Source: Streptomyces poonensis (lineage in GTDB: Bacteria > Actinomycetota > Actinomycetes > Streptomycetales > Streptomycetaceae). Taken from it: a DNA stretch of 64,000 nt. Shown here piece after piece: positions 61,009 to 64,000 of this stretch (the first letter of the stretch is position 1; every line of letters starts with the position of its first letter). The notes beneath the pieces were generated by a model. That model saw nothing but the letters and a program-made list of their open reading frames with translations, had not been told where the DNA came from and did not search any database. The stretch lies in contig NZ_BMVW01000001.1 in assembly GCF_014650915.1 (NCBI RefSeq), positions 1,430,168 to 1,494,167 on the forward strand, in the 5' to 3' direction. The translations under genes were made by a program, and so were the position numbers.

Positions 61009-61342
61009 GGGGTTCGTAGGCCTGCCAGAAGACCTCTATGACCATGATCTGCGGATCCGCGGAGCGTCGAACGAAGGTGTAGACCAGCCAGCCATACTGG
61101 TTGTCGAAGTACACGATGCGCGGACCCTTGGGATCGCTGGACCGTACCGGCTCGACGTACATGGTCTCCGGGAGGTCGCCATCGGTATCGACTCCGCGGA
61201 AGTACGGATCCTTCGCGGTGACCAGCTCGGCCCGGATCTCGTCAACCATTCTCCGCACATGGTCCGGCAGTGCGTCACGGCCGACGAGGGCATCGAGCCG
61301 CCAGTCCATCTGCCAGGGTGGTCCCATGAACTCGTCGGTCAC
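60983..61342 (-). CDS. Toxin-like hypothetical protein of a two-gene unit
   Basis: Protein of 119 residues, second gene of a pair. The middle beta-rich part GPRIVYFDNQYGWLVYTFVR and the following [12 protein letters not shown] resemble RelE/ParE-type small toxin folds in pattern only. It overlaps the upstream gene by 4 bp and ends 26 bp inside the cssS-like gene from the other side, an unusual convergent overlap. Confidence 0.6.
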   Translation of the reverse strand: MTDEFMGPPWQMDWRLDALVGRDALPDHVRRMVDEIRAELVTAKDPYFRGVDTDGDLPETMYVEPVRSSDPKGPRIVYFDNQYGWLVYTFVRRSADPQIMVIEVFWQAYEPPTESPAEP

Positions 61343-61686
61343 TCGCCGGGCTCCAAGTCCCGCGTGCCGTAACGGATCTTCGCCACCTCTTCGAGAAGAA
61401 CCCTGGCCTCCGCGATGTCCGTCGCTTCCGCCGCCCGGTGCTGAAGCCCGATCACGTGAGCGTCAAGCTCCGGATCACGTGCGATCGCGTACTCACACCA
61501 CCAGCGGGCCAGGAACGCGGACACGGGACCGACGTCGTACGTGTCGCCGATCGCCCGCTTCCAGTGCGCGTCGAAGTCGGGGAGGAGCTGGGGCGTGTAC
61601 AGAGCGATGGCCCTGCGCAGGGCCATCGGCGTCCGCTCGGGCATAGGAGGGACGAACCGATCGGGATCCGCAACGTGAGCAGCCAT
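61339..61686 (-). CDS. DUF6247-like protein, probable antitoxin partner
   Basis: Protein of 115 residues with AGGAGG before ATG 61686. A helical pattern DFDAHWKRAIGDTYDVGPVS and WCEYAIARDPELDAHVI is seen, like the DUF6247 small proteins common in Streptomyces. In such units the first, acidic helical gene is often an antitoxin for the coupled second gene; that assignment is inference. Confidence 0.65.
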   Translation of the reverse strand: MAAHVADPDRFVPPMPERTPMALRRAIALYTPQLLPDFDAHWKRAIGDTYDVGPVSAFLARWWCEYAIARDPELDAHVIGLQHRAAEATDIAEARVLLEEVAKIRYGTRDLEPGE

Positions 61687-61883
61687 GACGGAAGTCCTCC
61701 TTCGACGCGATGTCTCCACGACCATAGCCGCGCTCACCGCACCCACGCGGAGCGTTCCCGCACCGGCTCCGGCGGGTCCTGGACACAAGTCTTTTCGACG
61801 CTCATATGCTCTGCCATGAGGACACCATGACCGAACCGCGTCCCTTCCCGTGCCGGTACCCGGCCCGCCTCACTCGACGGTGT

Positions 61884-62978
61884 TCACACCCCCTGCGACT
61901 TTGACGTCGTCCTTCCTGACACGCCGTGCAGGAAGGACGCGAGGCGGTCGGCCTCGTCGTTGATCGCGGTGTGGTCGGCGGGGCTGAGGGTGCGTAGTGG
62001 TGTGACGGTGAGGGTGCCGTTGCCGCTGGTCCAGGTGGCGGCCACCCGGCCGTCGACGAGTACGAGGCGTTCACCGGCGACGGAGAGGCCGCGGTGGGTG
62101 TCGTCGATGATGCGGGTGCGGTCGTGATAGCCGAGGACCGCGTTGTCGAAGGCGGGCAGGAAGCGTACGGGGGCCGGGGTGTCCGGGTCGGGTCTCGGGG
62201 CGTCGGGCAGATCGAGCAGTTCGCGGCCCCGGTCGTCACGGAAGCTGATCAGTTCGTCCCCGTCGCGGAGGGCGGCGACGGCCTCCGGCAGGCCGGCCAG
62301 GCCGCACCAGGCGCGCAGGTCGCTGCTGGAGGCGGGCCCGAAAGCACGCAGGTAACGGCGGACGAGTTCCGTGTCGACGCCGCCGGGGGTGGGCGGGTCG
62401 GTGCGGGTGAGCCAGGTGGACAAGGGCAGATACGTCGCTCCGGCCTTGCTGCGCCAGGTGCCGCGCGGGGGAAGCTGCACGGTGGGGACGAGAGCGGCGA
62501 CGACGGCTTCACCCAGGACCCGGGGCCTGATGTCGGGCCAGTACGTGGCGAGGTCCCGGCCGATGTCGCCGAGGGAGCGGGGCAGGCCGTCGGCCATGAG
62601 GTCCCGGGCCCGTGCGGCGAGGACGTCCGGGTCGAGGTCGGCGAGGTCGCGGCGGTACGTGCCGAGGGTGCGCTGGCGGAGCAGGGTGTGGTGGCGGGGC
62701 CGCCAGTTCCACGCGTCGTCGGCGGTGACCAGGTGCACGGTGCGGCGCATGAGGTGCAGCCGGACGAGCGTGCGCTGTTCGAGCAGGCGCGACAGCTCGT
62801 CGGGGACAAAGTCGCGCACCCGGGACCAGAGTCCGGTGAACGGCTCCTGGGGCTCCTGCGCCTGCAGGCCGCCGAGGTGGGCGACGACGTCGGGAAGGCC
62901 GGCGTCGGTGCGGTCGAGCAGGAACTGGCGGGCCAGGGTCGCGCGGTTGAGGGCGCGGGTGCTGATGCGGGTGGTCAC
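61884..62978 (-). CDS. Winged-helix DNA-binding domain protein
   Basis: Protein of 364 residues of the actinobacterial 'winged helix DNA-binding domain' (HTH_42) family: TRALNRATLARQFLLDRTDA, then HLGGLQAQEPQEPFTGLWSR and LVRLHLMRRTVHLVTADDAW. Family members include proteins linked to DNA repair (AlkX-like fold), but no activity is assigned here. GTG 62978 follows GGAGC. It is downstream of the VOC gene. Confidence 0.83.
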   Translation of the reverse strand: MTTRISTRALNRATLARQFLLDRTDAGLPDVVAHLGGLQAQEPQEPFTGLWSRVRDFVPDELSRLLEQRTLVRLHLMRRTVHLVTADDAWNWRPRHHTLLRQRTLGTYRRDLADLDPDVLAARARDLMADGLPRSLGDIGRDLATYWPDIRPRVLGEAVVAALVPTVQLPPRGTWRSKAGATYLPLSTWLTRTDPPTPGGVDTELVRRYLRAFGPASSSDLRAWCGLAGLPEAVAALRDGDELISFRDDRGRELLDLPDAPRPDPDTPAPVRFLPAFDNAVLGYHDRTRIIDDTHRGLSVAGERLVLVDGRVAATWTSGNGTLTVTPLRTLSPADHTAINDEADRLASFLHGVSGRTTSKSQGV

Positions 62979-63063
62979 AGGTGCTCCGTGCGGGGTGAGT
63001 CGGCGAGTGCGTGCCACGCACAGGTGCGGGGCACGCACTCCCTGGGCCTGGGAGAACTCCCTG

Positions 63064-63534
63064 TCAGCCGGCGTCGTGCGCGGCGGCCACGTCGAGGACC
63101 CAGGTGACGCCGAACCGGTCGGTCAGCATCCCGAAGGCCGGTGCCCACTGCGCGGGCCCGAAGTCCTCGACCACGGTGGCGCCCTCGGACAGCTTCTTCC
63201 ACAGCTCGCCGACCTCCTCCACAGTCTCGCCGCGGAGGGACATGAAGAACGGCTCGTGGGTCAGCGTCATGCCGTTCTCGCGCCGGGTGGTACCGGCCGG
63301 GCCCGCCTCGGCACCGGCCTGGCCGGGGATGTCGTACGCCATGACGCGGAAACCATTGTCGGCGTTGTCGATCCGACCGAAGACGATCTTGTCGGCGTCG
63401 GGCAGTTCCTTGGGCATGCCGAAGTCGCCGTAGGTGACGGCGGTGAGCCGGCCGCCGAAGACGGACCGGTAGAACTCCAGCGCCTCACGGGCGTTGCCCC
63501 GGAAGTTGAGGTGGGCGGTGGTGGCGAAAGCCAT
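63064..63534 (-). CDS. VOC-family (PhnB/glyoxalase-like) protein
   Basis: Protein of 156 residues with two beta-alpha-beta-beta-beta units: TAHLNFRGNAREALEFYRSV, DKIVFGRIDNADNGFRVMAY and MLTDRFGVTWVLDVA. PhnB-type members have unclear substrates and often an altered metal site. It is divergent from the WYL/YafY regulator, a recurring pairing in actinobacteria that suggests regulation by it. Confidence 0.85.
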   Translation of the reverse strand: MAFATTAHLNFRGNAREALEFYRSVFGGRLTAVTYGDFGMPKELPDADKIVFGRIDNADNGFRVMAYDIPGQAGAEAGPAGTTRRENGMTLTHEPFFMSLRGETVEEVGELWKKLSEGATVVEDFGPAQWAPAFGMLTDRFGVTWVLDVAAAHDAG

Positions 63535-63633
63535 GGTGACTCCGTACGGATCGAGGCGGGGTGTCGGTTCGAGTCCGAGGTTCGCAGGGGAAGGTGCCAG
63601 GTTGTGTCACCTACTCCGGGCAGAATCCGCAGC

Positions 63634-64000
63634 ATGCCGAAGACTTCCGCTCGTCTGCTGACTCTGCTGTCGCTGCTGCAGACCCGCCGCGACTGGCCCG
63701 GCACCCTCCTGGCCGACCGCCTCGGCATCAGTCTGCGTACCGTGCGCCGTGACGTCGACCGCCTCCGCGAGCTCGGTTACTCCATCGCTGCCGTGAAGGG
63801 ACCCGACGGCGGCTACCGGCTCAGCGCGGGCACCGAGCTGCCGCCGCTGCTGTTCGACGACGAACAGGTCGTCGCACTCACCGTCGCCCTGCGGACCGCC
63901 GCGACCCGGCCGGACGACACCCTCGCCGAACCTGCCGCGCGGGCGCTGAACACCGTCCGCCAGGTCATGCCCGCCCGGCTGCGCCATCGCATCGACGCCC
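63634..64000 (+). CDS. WYL/YafY-type transcriptional regulator, partial
   Basis: The first 122 codons are present; the gene continues past the window. The N-terminal winged helix is SARLLTLLSLLQTRRDWPGT, then RLGISLRTVRRDVDRLRELG and IAAVKGPDGGYRLSAG. The WYL domain expected after about residue 130 is not yet visible. It is divergent from the VOC gene across 99 bp. Confidence 0.85.
   Translation, partial: MPKTSARLLTLLSLLQTRRDWPGTLLADRLGISLRTVRRDVDRLRELGYSIAAVKGPDGGYRLSAGTELPPLLFDDEQVVALTVALRTAATRPDDTLAEPAARALNTVRQVMPARLRHRIDA

Overview
This is a high-GC actinobacterial chromosome segment, almost certainly Streptomyces. The evidence is strong G/C third-position bias, many GTG starts and 4-bp stop/start overlaps, and a set of recognisable Streptomyces genes (phoP/phoR/phoU, gpmA, mshA, nur, rsiG, glnR and a cssRS-like pair). 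The order phoRP - gpmA - YbjN/mshA - DUF2516/hbhA-like/XRE also recalls the mycobacterial senX3-regX3/gpm1/mshA/hbhA neighbourhood. No rRNA, tRNA or CRISPR array was found.

Layout. 1-4.5 kb: a lipoprotein gene, the phosphate two-component system phoR-phoP and divergent phoU behind a PHO box, and a Cys-rich miniprotein. 4.5-12.6 kb: an accessory stretch. It holds a double-glycine-leader peptide gene broken by a +1 frameshift, a tautomerase/HxlR pair sharing a palindromic operator, and a decayed integrative element between two ~100-bp direct repeats (7723-7820 and 12546-12646). The right repeat contains the gpmA 3' end and terminator. Inside are a YozE-like gene, a PAS/SpoIIE/ATPase phosphatase, about 1 kb of hairpins and iteron-like repeats, fragments of an XRE regulator, an ATPase and a tyrosine integrase, and an intact L7/L12-CTD-like small gene. 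12.6-21 kb: gpmA, an RraA-like gene with a probable ATC start, an MFS transporter, an XRE/monooxygenase operon, four tandem small secreted paralogues, and a DUF2000/AraC pair. 21-31 kb: YbjN, mshA, a methyltransferase, an NlpC/P60 hydrolase, a receiver-PP2C protein, DUF2516/hbhA-like/XRE, and a MocR regulator with a 38-bp inverted-repeat operator.

31-45.6 kb: an amidotransferase, a TmrB-like ATPase, a nitroreductase-hemerythrin fusion, and tetR-helD with a palindrome between them. Next come three paralogous GntR regulators, each preceded by the same AGTTGGTCGCCAACT-type palindrome, with a HAD phosphatase coupled to one of them. Asparaginase, rsiG, dtd, ygfZ and nur follow. 45.6-55.3 kb: a nitrobindin, a 32-codon membrane peptide, three overlapping membrane-anchored unknowns, DsrE, DUF3099 carrying an in-frame palindromic repeat, DUF1416, a rhodanese and its 27-aa LCRVA leader peptide, DUF2993, a Gln-rich membrane protein, MoaD/ThiS and an alpha/beta hydrolase. 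55.6-64 kb: glnR, a LacI regulator, an HtrA-like protease with its CssRS-type regulators, a toxin-antitoxin-like pair, a winged-helix protein, a VOC protein and the start of a WYL/YafY regulator that runs off the window.

Most of the window is conserved core chromosome: phosphate and nitrogen control, mycothiol, glycolysis, nickel control, sporulation control and secretion stress. The least explained parts are the gpmA-linked island, the secreted ADTNKSQQ family, the GntR triplet with its shared operator, and the frameshifted leader peptide.
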